From NCBI GenBank assembly GCA_029782355.1, contig JAKOUY010000016.1, forward strand, positions 124,001 through 188,000: 64,000 nucleotides of DNA, written 5' to 3'. This DNA comes from Actinomycetes bacterium. GTDB taxonomy: Bacteria; Actinomycetota; Acidimicrobiia; Acidimicrobiales; Ilumatobacteraceae. A program made the translations under genes and the position numbers. Shown here piece after piece: positions 42,958 to 52,100 of this stretch (its first letter is position 1; every line of letters starts with the position of its first letter). The notes beneath the pieces are model-generated. The model was not told where the DNA came from. It did not search any database and saw only the letters and a program-made list of their open reading frames with translations.

Positions 42958-44165
42958 GGGGTGCTCGCTCTCGGCAGTGGCGGCGTCACACCGGCCGTCG
43001 GCACACGGGCGCGCGCCCGCTGAATCGCTGCGTACGTGTCGCCGAGCGCCTCGGCGACATCGGCTAGTTCCTCCTCACCCGCCGCTGGACCAGAAGTGGC
43101 GAGGCGCAGAGCGTCGGCGAGTGAGTGCACCCCGGCGAGGTTGTCGCGAACGGTTCGTCCCAGCCTCGCCGGGTCGTCGTGCTCCCACGCCTCCCATCGA
43201 CAGAACTTGGCCATGTCGCAGTTCTGCACGCACTCCGGTACGTACAACGCAGGCACGCTCTCGACAGCGTTTCGGAGCGCCCACCGCAACGCAACCCCGT
43301 CGAGCTTTGCGGCCGGGTCGACGTCGAACGTCAGCCCGTCCGGCAGGGTCGCCAGCACGTCGGGAGTCCGTGGCACCGCCTTGAGAACCCGGGCCAACGA
43401 CATCGACTTCTTCTTCAGCGGGATCCGGTGAGCCACCGGCTGGCGACCGAAGTTGCGCGGAGCCACCAAGATCACCGACCACACGAGCAACTCGGGGTCG
43501 AAACCGAGTCGTTCGAGCGTCGCCCGCAACGCCATGTGGTACACGGCCGACTGGCCGGCCGTCGACGCCAGCTTCCCAGGATCGGCCTGCCCGTCGATGA
43601 TCGGGTAGGCCTTGATCTCGACCAACTCGAGCTTCTCACCGACGCGGAACGCCAGGGCATCCGGCTCCAGGTTCACGGTCACGCCGGTGAGGTCGAACCG
43701 CAGCACCGGGTGATCGACGATGTGCGGCGCGTGCTCGTCGCCACGAGCGATTTGCGACAGCACGTCGTCGGTGCGAGCGACCCGAGCGTCCATCCATTCG
43801 GGCGTATACCGCCGCCCGCCGATGTCGTTGACGTCCTCGACGATGAGGTCCGGTGGCTTGGGCAGATCCACGTACCGCGCCAGGGCGTCGACCAACAGTT
43901 CGTAGCCACTCCGCCGCTTCAATCGGTCTTCGAATCGATTTCCGCCCTCGATCGCGAACGGCGATTGCCCTCGTGGGGTCGGGTGCCCCAGCTTCTCAGC
44001 CAACTCGTGGGCTGCGACGCCCGCAGCGTCGATCACCCGGCGGCGAGTACAACCAGGGTTCTCCGTCAGCGCCGCAACGGATCGGGCGTTCGCACGGGCA
44101 CCCGGCAGCGTGCCCCGGATCGCATCGAGACCTCCAACCGCATCGCCGCCCTCCCGCAGGCTCAT
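42954..44165 (-). CDS. Cas4/RecB-like PD-(D/E)XK nuclease with iron-sulphur cysteines
   Basis: A 403-residue nuclease. Active-site residues are readable: D169 in LEPDALAF, E183-I-K185 in LVEIKAYP and Q205-x-x-x-Y209 in GQSAVYH, the complete RecB-family set. Four cysteines are placed as in Cas4, AddB and Dna2: one N-terminal (C39 in NPGCTRRR) and three C-terminal (C312, C316, C322 in CVQNCDMAKFC), expected to hold a 4Fe-4S cluster. G-x-R-FED near residue 77 corresponds to the family's conserved helix. No cas1 or CRISPR array is present, so it is not CRISPR adaptation Cas4. It heads a three-gene operon; the start is leaderless after TAGGGT at 44172-44177. Confidence 0.85.
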   Translation of the reverse strand: MSLREGGDAVGGLDAIRGTLPGARANARSVAALTENPGCTRRRVIDAAGVAAHELAEKLGHPTPRGQSPFAIEGGNRFEDRLKRRSGYELLVDALARYVDLPKPPDLIVEDVNDIGGRRYTPEWMDARVARTDDVLSQIARGDEHAPHIVDHPVLRFDLTGVTVNLEPDALAFRVGEKLELVEIKAYPIIDGQADPGKLASTAGQSAVYHMALRATLERLGFDPELLVWSVILVAPRNFGRQPVAHRIPLKKKSMSLARVLKAVPRTPDVLATLPDGLTFDVDPAAKLDGVALRWALRNAVESVPALYVPECVQNCDMAKFCRWEAWEHDDPARLGRTVRDNLAGVHSLADALRLATSGPAAGEEELADVAEALGDTYAAIQRARARVPTAGVTPPLPRASTP

Positions 44166-44171
44166 GTGTGC

Positions 44172-44177
44172 ACCCTA
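44172..44177 (-). promoter_or_regulatory. -10 hexamer TAGGGT of the nuclease-helicase operon
   Basis: TAGGGT on the minus strand lies 6 bases before the ATG at 44165. The 93-base gap 44166-44258 also holds the divergent mod start, so the two operons share one control region. Confidence 0.45.
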
Positions 44178-44258
44178 TGTCTCCGGATCCGTATGAGTTC
44201 GCTCTGGGCGGACTCGGCAAGACGAGGCGCTTCCAAGTTGTCCAAAGGAGGACGGGTC

Positions 44259-46418
44259 CTGTCTCGCTTGAACGATCTGTTGCGACAGCTGCGGATGGAG
44301 AACGCCGCACTCGCCGACGACCTGCAGCGCGAGTACGACGCCCTCGCCGACCGGCGTTCCTTCGGACTCAACTTCGAACGACACGTCCCGGAGGCCGTCG
44401 AGCTCCCCGGCCGTATGGTTCGCAAAGGTGACAAAGTCCGCATCCTGCCGCCTCGCGGCGAGGTACGCACTGCCGATACCGACAGGCTCTGGCGGGTCAC
44501 CTCAGTCGAAACGGCCGACGGCCCCCGGCGGGCGACGCTGATCTCCCTCGACGACCTCGACGAGACAGCATCCAGTCCGGTCAGCGACCTCGTCGTCGTG
44601 GCAGAGTTCCGCGACCCGATCTACCCCGGCCTCGTGTCGACCGGCAAGGTAGAGCGCGGCGGTGACAAGCCGTTCCACACGGTCATCAACGCAGAGAACT
44701 ACCACGCCCTCCAGACGCTGCTGTTTACTCATCGCGACAGGATCGACTGCATCTACATCGACCCGCCGTACAACACCGGCGCCAAGGATTGGACCTACAA
44801 CAACGACTACGTCGACAGCGGTGATCTTTACCGTCACTCAAAGTGGCTCGCTTTCATGGAACGCCGCCTGGAGCTCGCAGCTGAGCTGCTGAAGTCGGAC
44901 GGCGTGCTGGTGGTCACCATCGACGAGCACGAAGTTCAGAACCTAGGGCTCCTGCTCCGACAGGTCCTCCCCGAGGCCAGGGTCCAGTTGGTCACCATCG
45001 TCACCAACACTGCGGGCTCAATGTCGCCCGGATTGTTCACGCGAGCTGACGAGTACGCCTACTTCTGCTTCTTCGGCGAGTCCAGCCCGAATCGGATGCC
45101 CACCGACTTGTTGTCCGAGTCAAGGGGTGCGCCTCAGTACTGGTTCCCTCTGGCCCGAGGGCGTGGGCTGAACGACCGCCCGTCGAGACGCCCGAACCTC
45201 GTCTACCCGATTGCTGTAGATCCCGACTCTCAGCAGATCGTTGCGGTCGGTCGATCACTCAAGGATCGCGTGGATGCTGGCGAGGTGTCGGGTGACCTTG
45301 ATGCATGGTTGCCCGACCCGGATGAAACCCTCGACGGCAAACCACTCGTCTGGCCTGTTCGGGACTCCGGCGACGTGTCGACTTGGCAAGTATCGGCTGC
45401 GGCCCTCCCCGGATTGATCGCAAAGGGCTACGTCCGCGTTCGCATACCGCGCAGCGACCCGAAGCCATTCCGACCGTTCACTCTCGCCTATATCAAGTCC
45501 GGGACCCAGCGGAAAGTTGAATCCGGCGAGATCGAGATCGCAGGGCGAGAGCCTGATGGGGCTTTGATTCTTGCCGGAGGCGACCAGTCAAGCATCCCCA
45601 AGACGACCTGGAAGGTAGCCTCCCACGACGCCCGACTTTACGGAACGACGATGCTTCGGGCACTGTTGGGCGCCACCACCTTTACGTACCCGAAGTCTCC
45701 GTACGCTGTTCGCGACACGCTTCAGGCGCTCGTCGGAGAAAATCCCAATGCAGTGATTCTGGACTTCTTCGCCGGATCCGGCACCACTCTGCAGGCGACC
45801 ACGATGCTGAATTCCCAGGACGATGGAGAGCGGCAGTGCATTCTGGTGACCAACAATGACGTGCCAGAAGATCTACGGCGCCAGTTGATCACCGAGACCC
45901 GGCGGCCCGGCGACCCAGAGTGGGAGTCCAGAGGGATCGCAACTGCGGTGACGTGGCCACGAGTGGTTGCCGCCCTCTCCGGACAGCGCATGAACGGCGA
46001 ACCGCTCGAGGGCGAGTACATCGACGGCACCGCCCTCTCTGAGGGGTTCGAGGAGAACGCTGAGTTCTTTACCTTGACCTACGAAGCGCCGCTGCGCGTC
46101 AGTTCAAACCGGGAGTTTGCCAAGATCGCGCCGCTGCTCTGGCTGAGGGCGGGCTCGCGAGGTCGGCGGATCGACAACATGTCGAACGGCTGGGACGTCG
46201 CTGACGTGTACGGGGTGATCACTGATCTCGACCAGTCCGAGCCTTTCTTGAAGGCGATCGCCGAGAACGATGACGTAGCGATGGTGTTCATCGTGACGGA
46301 TGAGGACAAGTTGTTCGAGGCGCTCGTTGCCGCTCTGCCGGACCACGTGGAGCCGGTACGCCTGTACGAGTCGTATCTGCGGAACTTCGAGATCGAGGCT
46401 GGAAGGGCGGCCCGGTGA
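44259..46418 (+). CDS. type III-like DNA adenine methyltransferase (Mod)
   Basis: A 719-residue N6-adenine methyltransferase of the beta class: catalytic DPPYNTG at residues 168-174 comes before the S-adenosylmethionine motif FFAGSGTT near 505, with a ~330-residue region between that should include target recognition. The N-terminal RSFGLNFERH stretch is typical of Mod proteins with a type III or related restriction partner. I place the start at CTG 44259, 7 bases after AAAGGAGG (44244-44251), giving the family's usual SRLNDLLRQL beginning; ATG 44193 is an in-frame alternative without a Shine-Dalgarno. The stop overlaps the res start as GTGA. Codon use around 45000-45750 is less GC-biased than the flanks. 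Confidence 0.9.
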   Translation: MSRLNDLLRQLRMENAALADDLQREYDALADRRSFGLNFERHVPEAVELPGRMVRKGDKVRILPPRGEVRTADTDRLWRVTSVETADGPRRATLISLDDLDETASSPVSDLVVVAEFRDPIYPGLVSTGKVERGGDKPFHTVINAENYHALQTLLFTHRDRIDCIYIDPPYNTGAKDWTYNNDYVDSGDLYRHSKWLAFMERRLELAAELLKSDGVLVVTIDEHEVQNLGLLLRQVLPEARVQLVTIVTNTAGSMSPGLFTRADEYAYFCFFGESSPNRMPTDLLSESRGAPQYWFPLARGRGLNDRPSRRPNLVYPIAVDPDSQQIVAVGRSLKDRVDAGEVSGDLDAWLPDPDETLDGKPLVWPVRDSGDVSTWQVSAAALPGLIAKGYVRVRIPRSDPKPFRPFTLAYIKSGTQRKVESGEIEIAGREPDGALILAGGDQSSIPKTTWKVASHDARLYGTTMLRALLGATTFTYPKSPYAVRDTLQALVGENPNAVILDFFAGSGTTLQATTMLNSQDDGERQCILVTNNDVPEDLRRQLITETRRPGDPEWESRGIATAVTWPRVVAALSGQRMNGEPLEGEYIDGTALSEGFEENAEFFTLTYEAPLRVSSNREFAKIAPLLWLRAGSRGRRIDNMSNGWDVADVYGVITDLDQSEPFLKAIAENDDVAMVFIVTDEDKLFEALVAALPDHVEPVRLYESYLRNFEIEAGRAAR

Positions 46419-49021
46419 AGTTCACCCTGAAGCCGTACCAGGCAGAGGCCGTTGACGACGTGCTGCGCGAGCTTGGAAAGGCGCGCCAGCTGTACCACGG
46501 CGAGGATCAGGTGACGTCGTCGGTGTCGCTGTCGGCGACCACCGGCGCCGGCAAGACCGTGATGGCGGCGGCGGTGATCGAGGCGCTGTTCTGGGGTAGC
46601 GAGCGGTTCGACGTCAGCCCCGACCCGGGCGCCGTGGTGATCTGGTTCTCGGACGACCCGAACCTCAACGAGCAGACCAAGGACCGGCTGCGCCAGGCCA
46701 GCGAGAAGTTCACCTACGACCAACTCGTGACGATCCAACACCCGTTCGCAAGGGCGAAGCTCGAGCCGCACAAGGTGTACTTTCTGAACACGGCCAAGCT
46801 GACGAAAACATCGCTGCTCACCCGCGGGTACGAAGGGGATGGCTTCAACGTCGAGATTGAGTCGTTCGATCGGGTGGCGCCGCCCGATCTGCAGGGCTGG
46901 ACAATCTGGGAAACGATCGCCAACACGATCAACGACGACGACTTGACTGTGTACATGATCCTCGACGAGGCACACCGCGGCTTCAACACGCGCACGACGT
47001 CGGACAAGAAGACGATCGTCAGCCGTCTCGTCAACGGGCACGCTGGTTACCCGGCGGTCCCGATCGTCTGGGGCATCTCCGCGACGATCGACCGCTTCAA
47101 GGAGGCGATGGCGGAGGCGGAGGTTGTCGCGAGCCGACGCGTCCTTCCACCGATCCAGGTCGAACCGGCCCGAGTGCAGGACTCCGGCTTGGTCAAGGAC
47201 ACGATCGCGCTCGACATCCCGACTGAGGCAGGCAACTTCGACACGGTCCTCGTCCGGCGAGCGGTCGAGAAGCTGCGGGAGGCGAGCGCTCGCTGGGAGC
47301 GCTACGCGAAGGCTCAAGACTCGCCCGACGTCGTTCGGCCGCTGCTCGTACTGCAGGCGCCAAACACTCCAGACCCGGACCAGATCGCACGCGCACTGGA
47401 CGAGATCCTGCGAGTGTTCCCGGAGCTGACGGGCGACTCGGTACGCCACGTCTTCGGCGACCACTCGACCCAGCAGTTCGGTAGCTGGGAGGTCAGCTGG
47501 ATCGAACCGCAGCGGGTCGAGACAACGACGAACGTGCGGGTTCTCGTGGCCAAGGATGCGATCTCCACCGGTTGGGACTGCCCCCGCGCAGAGGTTCTCG
47601 TGTCGTTTCGGCCTGCCAGGGACAAGACGCACATCACCCAGCTGCTCGGCCGCATGGTTCGCAACCCGCTGGCCCGGCGGGTGCCCGGCGACGAGCGGCT
47701 CAACGCCGTCGACTGCATCCTGCCGTTCTTCGATCGCACGACGGCCGGCGAGGTCGCGAAGTTCCTCAGCGGAGCAATCGACGAGTTGCCGGGCGGCGGC
47801 GGCAAGAAGGTGCTACTCGACGGGCGCGAGCTGAAGCCAAACCCGACGATCCCCGGCGAGGTGTGGTCGGTGTGGGACGCCCTGGCGACCGAGACGCTGC
47901 CACAACGTGGTGCCCGTCCGGTGAAGCGACTCGTGGCGCTCGCCCAGGCGCTGTCCGCGGACGGCGTGCGGCCAGGAGCTCTGGCCGAGGTGGAGCGGAC
48001 GATGCACAGGGTGCTCGACTCCCTGGCCGTCCGGTACAAGCCCGAGCTTGAGGCCGCGATGGAGGAGATTTGGGCCGTGCGCGGCATGACGATCTCCGGC
48101 CGTCGAAAGACCGGCAAGCTCACCTACACGGAGTTCGTGGAGCGCGCTGATGACCGCGCGATCCGGGTCGGGTTCGACGACGCCAAGAAGGCGTTTGGCG
48201 CCGACGTCGCCCAGTCGTATGTGAACCACCTCGCCGGTGATGATGACGAGGACGATGACGGCCTTCGCGAAGCCTTCGTGACCGTGTCGGCGCTCGCGAT
48301 CGTGAAGGACGTCCGAGAGCAGGTCGACCGTGAGGCGAAGCAACTTGCCGACAAGTGGTTCGATGAGCACCGGGTGGCGATCAAGGAGCTGTCCGATGAA
48401 CGCCAGCAGGCGTTCGAGGAGATCCGAGCCTCGGCCACCGAGCCCCAGCGCGGCGAGCTGAAGCGGCCTCGCACCCGCATGGAGGACTACCAGGTCATCG
48501 ACGAGGACGGCCGGATCGCCATTGCGGTTCAGGTGGGCGGCCACCTGATGTCAGACGACGACGGCATGTTTCCCTTGAGCTCCCTGAACGCCTGGGAGCA
48601 CGAAGTGGTGATGTGCGAGTTCGCGCGAGACTCGTTCCGCGCCTGGTATCGCAACCCGTCCCGGGCCGCGGTCGACTCGCTCGGTGTGACGTACAGAGAC
48701 GCCGTCGGAAACTGGCGGTCGATGCACCCAGACTTCGTCTTCTTCAACGAGGTCGGCGGCAAGATCGTGCCCTCCATCGTCGACCCCCACGGCCACCATC
48801 TCGAGGACTCACTCGTCAAGCTCCAGGCGCTCGCCCGGTTCGCCGGGGACTACGGCACGGAGTTCCATCGGATCGAAGCGCTCGCGAAGATCGGCAACCA
48901 GATGCGCGTCCTCGACCTGCAGGCGGAACGCGTCCGGGCCGGGATTCTGGCGTCCGACAAGGTCCCACTCGAGCTGTACTCCAGCGACCTAGCGTCGAAC
49001 TACGACAACGCTGGAGCGTGA
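46415..49021 (+). CDS. type III-like restriction helicase-nuclease (Res)
   Basis: An 868-residue superfamily 2 protein: Q-motif-like LKPYQAEAVDDVL, Walker A ATTGAGKT (41-48), Walker B LDEAHRGF (about 183-190), motif III GISAT, and motif VI THITQLLGRMVRNP. The C-terminus has the PD-(D/E)XK-like HPDFVFF (about 771), but the following strand, which should carry E-x-K, reads VPSIVDPHGHHLED, without the Lys in its usual place. It may use a displaced Lys (LVKLQAL) or have lost cleavage. GTG start overlapping the Mod stop. With Mod it should form an ATP-dependent restriction-modification complex. Confidence 0.87.
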   Translation: MKFTLKPYQAEAVDDVLRELGKARQLYHGEDQVTSSVSLSATTGAGKTVMAAAVIEALFWGSERFDVSPDPGAVVIWFSDDPNLNEQTKDRLRQASEKFTYDQLVTIQHPFARAKLEPHKVYFLNTAKLTKTSLLTRGYEGDGFNVEIESFDRVAPPDLQGWTIWETIANTINDDDLTVYMILDEAHRGFNTRTTSDKKTIVSRLVNGHAGYPAVPIVWGISATIDRFKEAMAEAEVVASRRVLPPIQVEPARVQDSGLVKDTIALDIPTEAGNFDTVLVRRAVEKLREASARWERYAKAQDSPDVVRPLLVLQAPNTPDPDQIARALDEILRVFPELTGDSVRHVFGDHSTQQFGSWEVSWIEPQRVETTTNVRVLVAKDAISTGWDCPRAEVLVSFRPARDKTHITQLLGRMVRNPLARRVPGDERLNAVDCILPFFDRTTAGEVAKFLSGAIDELPGGGGKKVLLDGRELKPNPTIPGEVWSVWDALATETLPQRGARPVKRLVALAQALSADGVRPGALAEVERTMHRVLDSLAVRYKPELEAAMEEIWAVRGMTISGRRKTGKLTYTEFVERADDRAIRVGFDDAKKAFGADVAQSYVNHLAGDDDEDDDGLREAFVTVSALAIVKDVREQVDREAKQLADKWFDEHRVAIKELSDERQQAFEEIRASATEPQRGELKRPRTRMEDYQVIDEDGRIAIAVQVGGHLMSDDDGMFPLSSLNAWEHEVVMCEFARDSFRAWYRNPSRAAVDSLGVTYRDAVGNWRSMHPDFVFFNEVGGKIVPSIVDPHGHHLEDSLVKLQALARFAGDYGTEFHRIEALAKIGNQMRVLDLQAERVRAGILASDKVPLELYSSDLASNYDNAGA

Positions 49022-49048
49022 CCACCGCGCACCGCAGCGCGCCGGTCG

Positions 49049-49369
49049 TCAGAGCGCGCAGGTGCGGCTCGCGCCGCGACCACTTTCGTCGTCGAGCACG
49101 GTGACGGCGTTCGCGTCGACGCTCCAGCACGTCGCCCTCGTTCCGTCACGTACGACCCAGTCGTCGCGTCGAAGCGTGGCGAGCACGGACACGAGGCAAC
49201 CGACGGCTGGGGTGTCGCCCGACGTGATCGTTCTCGCGGTGACCCGGACGATGACCTCGAGCCACGGCATGAGGTCGACGGCGAGCCGGAACTCGCACCA
49301 CTCGCCATCGGGCGGGCCGCAACGCACGGGACCGCCAATGATGCGGCCGGTGACGGCGAGAACGTTCAT
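49049..49369 (-). CDS. SSB-like OB-fold protein
   Basis: A 106-residue protein whose start (MNVLAVTGRIIGGPV), WCEFRLAVD core and WLEVIVRVTART strand resemble the OB fold of bacterial single-stranded DNA-binding proteins, but it is shorter and lacks the acidic partner-binding tail. GGAG lies 6 bases before the ATG at 49369; an upstream in-frame ATG at 49390 is less likely. It converges on res. An SSB on the island could protect or present single strands to the helicase and nuclease products; that is inference. Confidence 0.65.
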   Translation of the reverse strand: MNVLAVTGRIIGGPVRCGPPDGEWCEFRLAVDLMPWLEVIVRVTARTITSGDTPAVGCLVSVLATLRRDDWVVRDGTRATCWSVDANAVTVLDDESGRGASRTCAL

Positions 49370-49631
49370 GCGGGTCTCCATTCGCGTCAAGCGGAGGAAT
49401 GGAGAGCGTTGCGGTCGGCTCTCGAACCGGCTGGTCGTACTCTAGCGCTTGGCTGGCCGTTCCGCCCCGTTCGCTCAGCCACCTCGCTCGCGTCCCGCCA
49501 CCGTTCGCCCATCCGCGGTCGAACGCAAGGAACTAGGGGGCGTCGACTCGGGCTCTGTTACCAGGAGACCACAGTCAGAACCAGCAGAGCGAGAGATACG
49601 GCTCGAGCTGCGACAGCACGAACCCCGAAGT

Positions 49632-52007
49632 TCATGGTCGGCTGATGGTGGCGCGTGCGCCGGCGCGGGCGCGCAGCTTGGCCTGGACCAAGTCGTAGAG
49701 CGGCAGAGTGACCCGGCCCTCGTCCACAACCTCAACGGCGAGCCCGTACCGTTGGACCTCGTACTCGCGAAGGCCGGCCCATGAGGCCTTCGAGTGTGAG
49801 ACCGCAAGGAAGTACTCGTCGCCGTCATTGGGGTCGAGCAGCATTCCTGACCACTCGGTGCGAACCAGCGTCGTGCGTCCGACCGCACGCGTCGACGGTT
49901 CGAGGGGGAGTCGCTTGCGGTTCTGCGGGAGCGGTGAGTAAGGAAGCGAGAGATCGGCTTCCCGTTGCTGGCGTGTCGGCTGTCGTTGGAAGATCGCGAG
50001 CGCCTGTTGTTCGTCGATCGCGCGCAGGAGCGTGAGCGTCATTACACCAGCGGTGTAGTCCCGCCGCTGCCGTCGCACCGGCGGGTTATAGGCCAGGGCA
50101 ACCCGGATGCGTCTTCGCGAGCGGCCGGTAGCGAACTCCTCCGGGATTGCGATGCGGTGAATCTCGGTGGAGTCACACGGGAGTTCGGAATCGGCGATCA
50201 TCACTACCCGGTTGCCGCCGCTGACCGTTGCGCGATCGGCACTTGGTGTGCCGTGTCCGAGGAATCCGACAAGATCGTTCTCCGGGATCAAACCGGGATC
50301 GATTGGCTGTATCCGAGCAGAGAGCGCTAGCAGCGCCCGCGTGAGATTGGCTGAGGCATCCGGATAGACGGTCATGATGCGCGCTGCGACATGTGCGACG
50401 CGCGGCGCCGCAAAGCTTGTGCCGTTGTGACCTGGTTCGAGCTGTGGATCGCCTTGGGCGGACGCAACGATCGTTGTGATTGCAGAGTCTCCTCGGTGGA
50501 TGGTGCCCAGGTGGTCGTTCCACGCCCAGTTGCCGCCCCAGTGGGAGAGGTCAGGCTTGGCGAACTGCCGGCCCTGCGTCGCCACACCAGTTCGGCCGAA
50601 CGGTGAAGGGTGGCCGCCGGGGGCGATCGACACGTACCCGTTCGTCGCTGGCGTGTCGTGATGAGCGATGCTGGAAACGGCGACCACATTTGCCGCAGTC
50701 GCAGGGGCGGCCACCGCCGCATCGGCGAGACGCAGGTATGTCGGGTAGTCCGTCGCAGCATGATGCCCGAGGACGTTCGTTGCGTACATCTGGTCGTTCG
50801 CGAGGTTGCCGACAGAGACGACGATCAGCACGTCGAGTTCGGCGCAGAGTCGGTCAAGGACGACAGTGAGCGGGCTGGGAAGCGAGCCGGCTCGTGCGGC
50901 GTGACGCTCGCATATGCTGAGGTTCACGACGCGTGCACCCTGCTCGTGCAACCACCGGACAGCGTCTTCCACCGAGCGCTCGAACACGGTGCCGGCCGGG
51001 GGCCCCACCTCGGTCGGGTTGTTCGGCTTCGGCTCAACGACCCGAGCGATCAAGACCGGATGTGTGTCCCCAATCGCCTGCCCGCTCCGAACGACATCCT
51101 CGAAGTCCAAGTAGGCCGCAAGTGATGCGACCGCGAGCCCGTGGCCACTGGGTGGGTTCCACGAGTGACCGGCTGGGAACGACGCCGACGCTCGCACAAC
51201 GCGGTCAAAGATCGGGTTGCCAGTGATCGCCCCGTCATCGAGCACTCCAACCGGAGCGCCAGCGGGTGCCGACGCGTCGGCCGGCAGCGTCCATTCGGCC
51301 ACGTTGGAAGGCGTCACTGTGATCGAGAGCGGCGGTGCGATGCTCTCGACCACCGACGTTTGCGCGATCAAGTCGAGCGTCTCACGCGACACGCTGGCGA
51401 CGACGATGGTCGTCTCCGGGTCATCATCCGTAGCGCGCACTGAAGACCGCTGAGGATCGGCATCGATCACGCTACGCACCAGTGTGATACGGCCGCGGGC
51501 CTCGGCAGTGGTCGACGACGGCCATAGCCGGATGTTCACGTCGACCAGCTCTGTCGGGTCGGTGAGGAGTTCTGCGTCGAGGCGGTCCTCGGGACCGTAC
51601 GGCTCCACCGTGTCGATCGTACTGAGAGTGTCGTAAAGGCTCTTGGTGCCGGGAAACTGAGATCCGTCCTGGGTCGCCGCGTACTGGTCCAGGCTGGCGT
51701 CGAGGCGGTCTCGGCCCATATCGTCCATGAGCACGAAGTACACCCATTCAGAGTTCTCACCGAGCACCTCAAGCCCTTGTCCTCGCAGCGAAGCGTCCGC
51801 TAGCAGCCCGGCGCTACGAAACTTGAAGACCCGGTTGGGATCGATCCCAGTGAGCTCCGCTGGTCGGCCGTCAGGCTCCCGGATGCTTGCCTGAAGCTGT
51901 GCAGCGTGCGACCGGGCGACGCGTGTCGGAGGGGACGGTGCGCCGTTACCCCGAGCTCGCCTCGAGGGGTTCCGGAGAGGTGCGGGTAGGCGGAGGTGCT
52001 GCGGCAT
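49632..52007 (-). CDS. subtilisin-like serine protease (S8), ietS-like
   Basis: About 791 residues, no signal peptide, so probably cytoplasmic. The catalytic triad is readable: D257 in VGVLDDGAI, H289 in PPSGHGLAVAS and S531 in HNGTSFAAP, with the oxyanion Asn in VVSVGNL. A ~230-residue N-terminal domain precedes the protease and a beta-rich domain follows. Intracellular subtilases paired with a small AAA ATPase are known as the ietAS anti-phage system (family knowledge, recalled). The AAA gene lies divergently 93 bases away. The start is placed at the ATG 52007 because it clears the divergent promoter; longer reading is possible. Confidence 0.85.
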   Translation of the reverse strand: MPQHLRLPAPLRNPSRRARGNGAPSPPTRVARSHAAQLQASIREPDGRPAELTGIDPNRVFKFRSAGLLADASLRGQGLEVLGENSEWVYFVLMDDMGRDRLDASLDQYAATQDGSQFPGTKSLYDTLSTIDTVEPYGPEDRLDAELLTDPTELVDVNIRLWPSSTTAEARGRITLVRSVIDADPQRSSVRATDDDPETTIVVASVSRETLDLIAQTSVVESIAPPLSITVTPSNVAEWTLPADASAPAGAPVGVLDDGAITGNPIFDRVVRASASFPAGHSWNPPSGHGLAVASLAAYLDFEDVVRSGQAIGDTHPVLIARVVEPKPNNPTEVGPPAGTVFERSVEDAVRWLHEQGARVVNLSICERHAARAGSLPSPLTVVLDRLCAELDVLIVVSVGNLANDQMYATNVLGHHAATDYPTYLRLADAAVAAPATAANVVAVSSIAHHDTPATNGYVSIAPGGHPSPFGRTGVATQGRQFAKPDLSHWGGNWAWNDHLGTIHRGDSAITTIVASAQGDPQLEPGHNGTSFAAPRVAHVAARIMTVYPDASANLTRALLALSARIQPIDPGLIPENDLVGFLGHGTPSADRATVSGGNRVVMIADSELPCDSTEIHRIAIPEEFATGRSRRRIRVALAYNPPVRRQRRDYTAGVMTLTLLRAIDEQQALAIFQRQPTRQQREADLSLPYSPLPQNRKRLPLEPSTRAVGRTTLVRTEWSGMLLDPNDGDEYFLAVSHSKASWAGLREYEVQRYGLAVEVVDEGRVTLPLYDLVQAKLRARAGARATISRP

Positions 52008-52088
52008 GCATAGGTATGGTGGCACGGCTCGCCTGGCCCAGCGGCGACTCGGCGCCTGCCCGGCGCTGGTCAGCCGGCGGCGCGGACA

Positions 52089-52094
52089 TAGGAT
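52089..52094 (+). promoter_or_regulatory. -10 hexamer TAGGAT of the AAA ATPase gene
   Basis: TAGGAT is 6 bases before the ATG at 52101 (leaderless pattern). The 93-base gap 52008-52100 separates it from the divergent subtilase. Confidence 0.45.
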
Positions 52095-52100
52095 GCGGGC

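Noticed and set aside
42954-44165. CRISPR-associated Cas4
   Set aside because: It has Cas4-like cysteines and active site but is in an operon with a helicase and an unknown protein, with no cas1, cas2 or array.
46079-47632. 517-codon antisense frame over mod/res
   Set aside because: Antisense to motif-bearing methyltransferase and helicase sequence.
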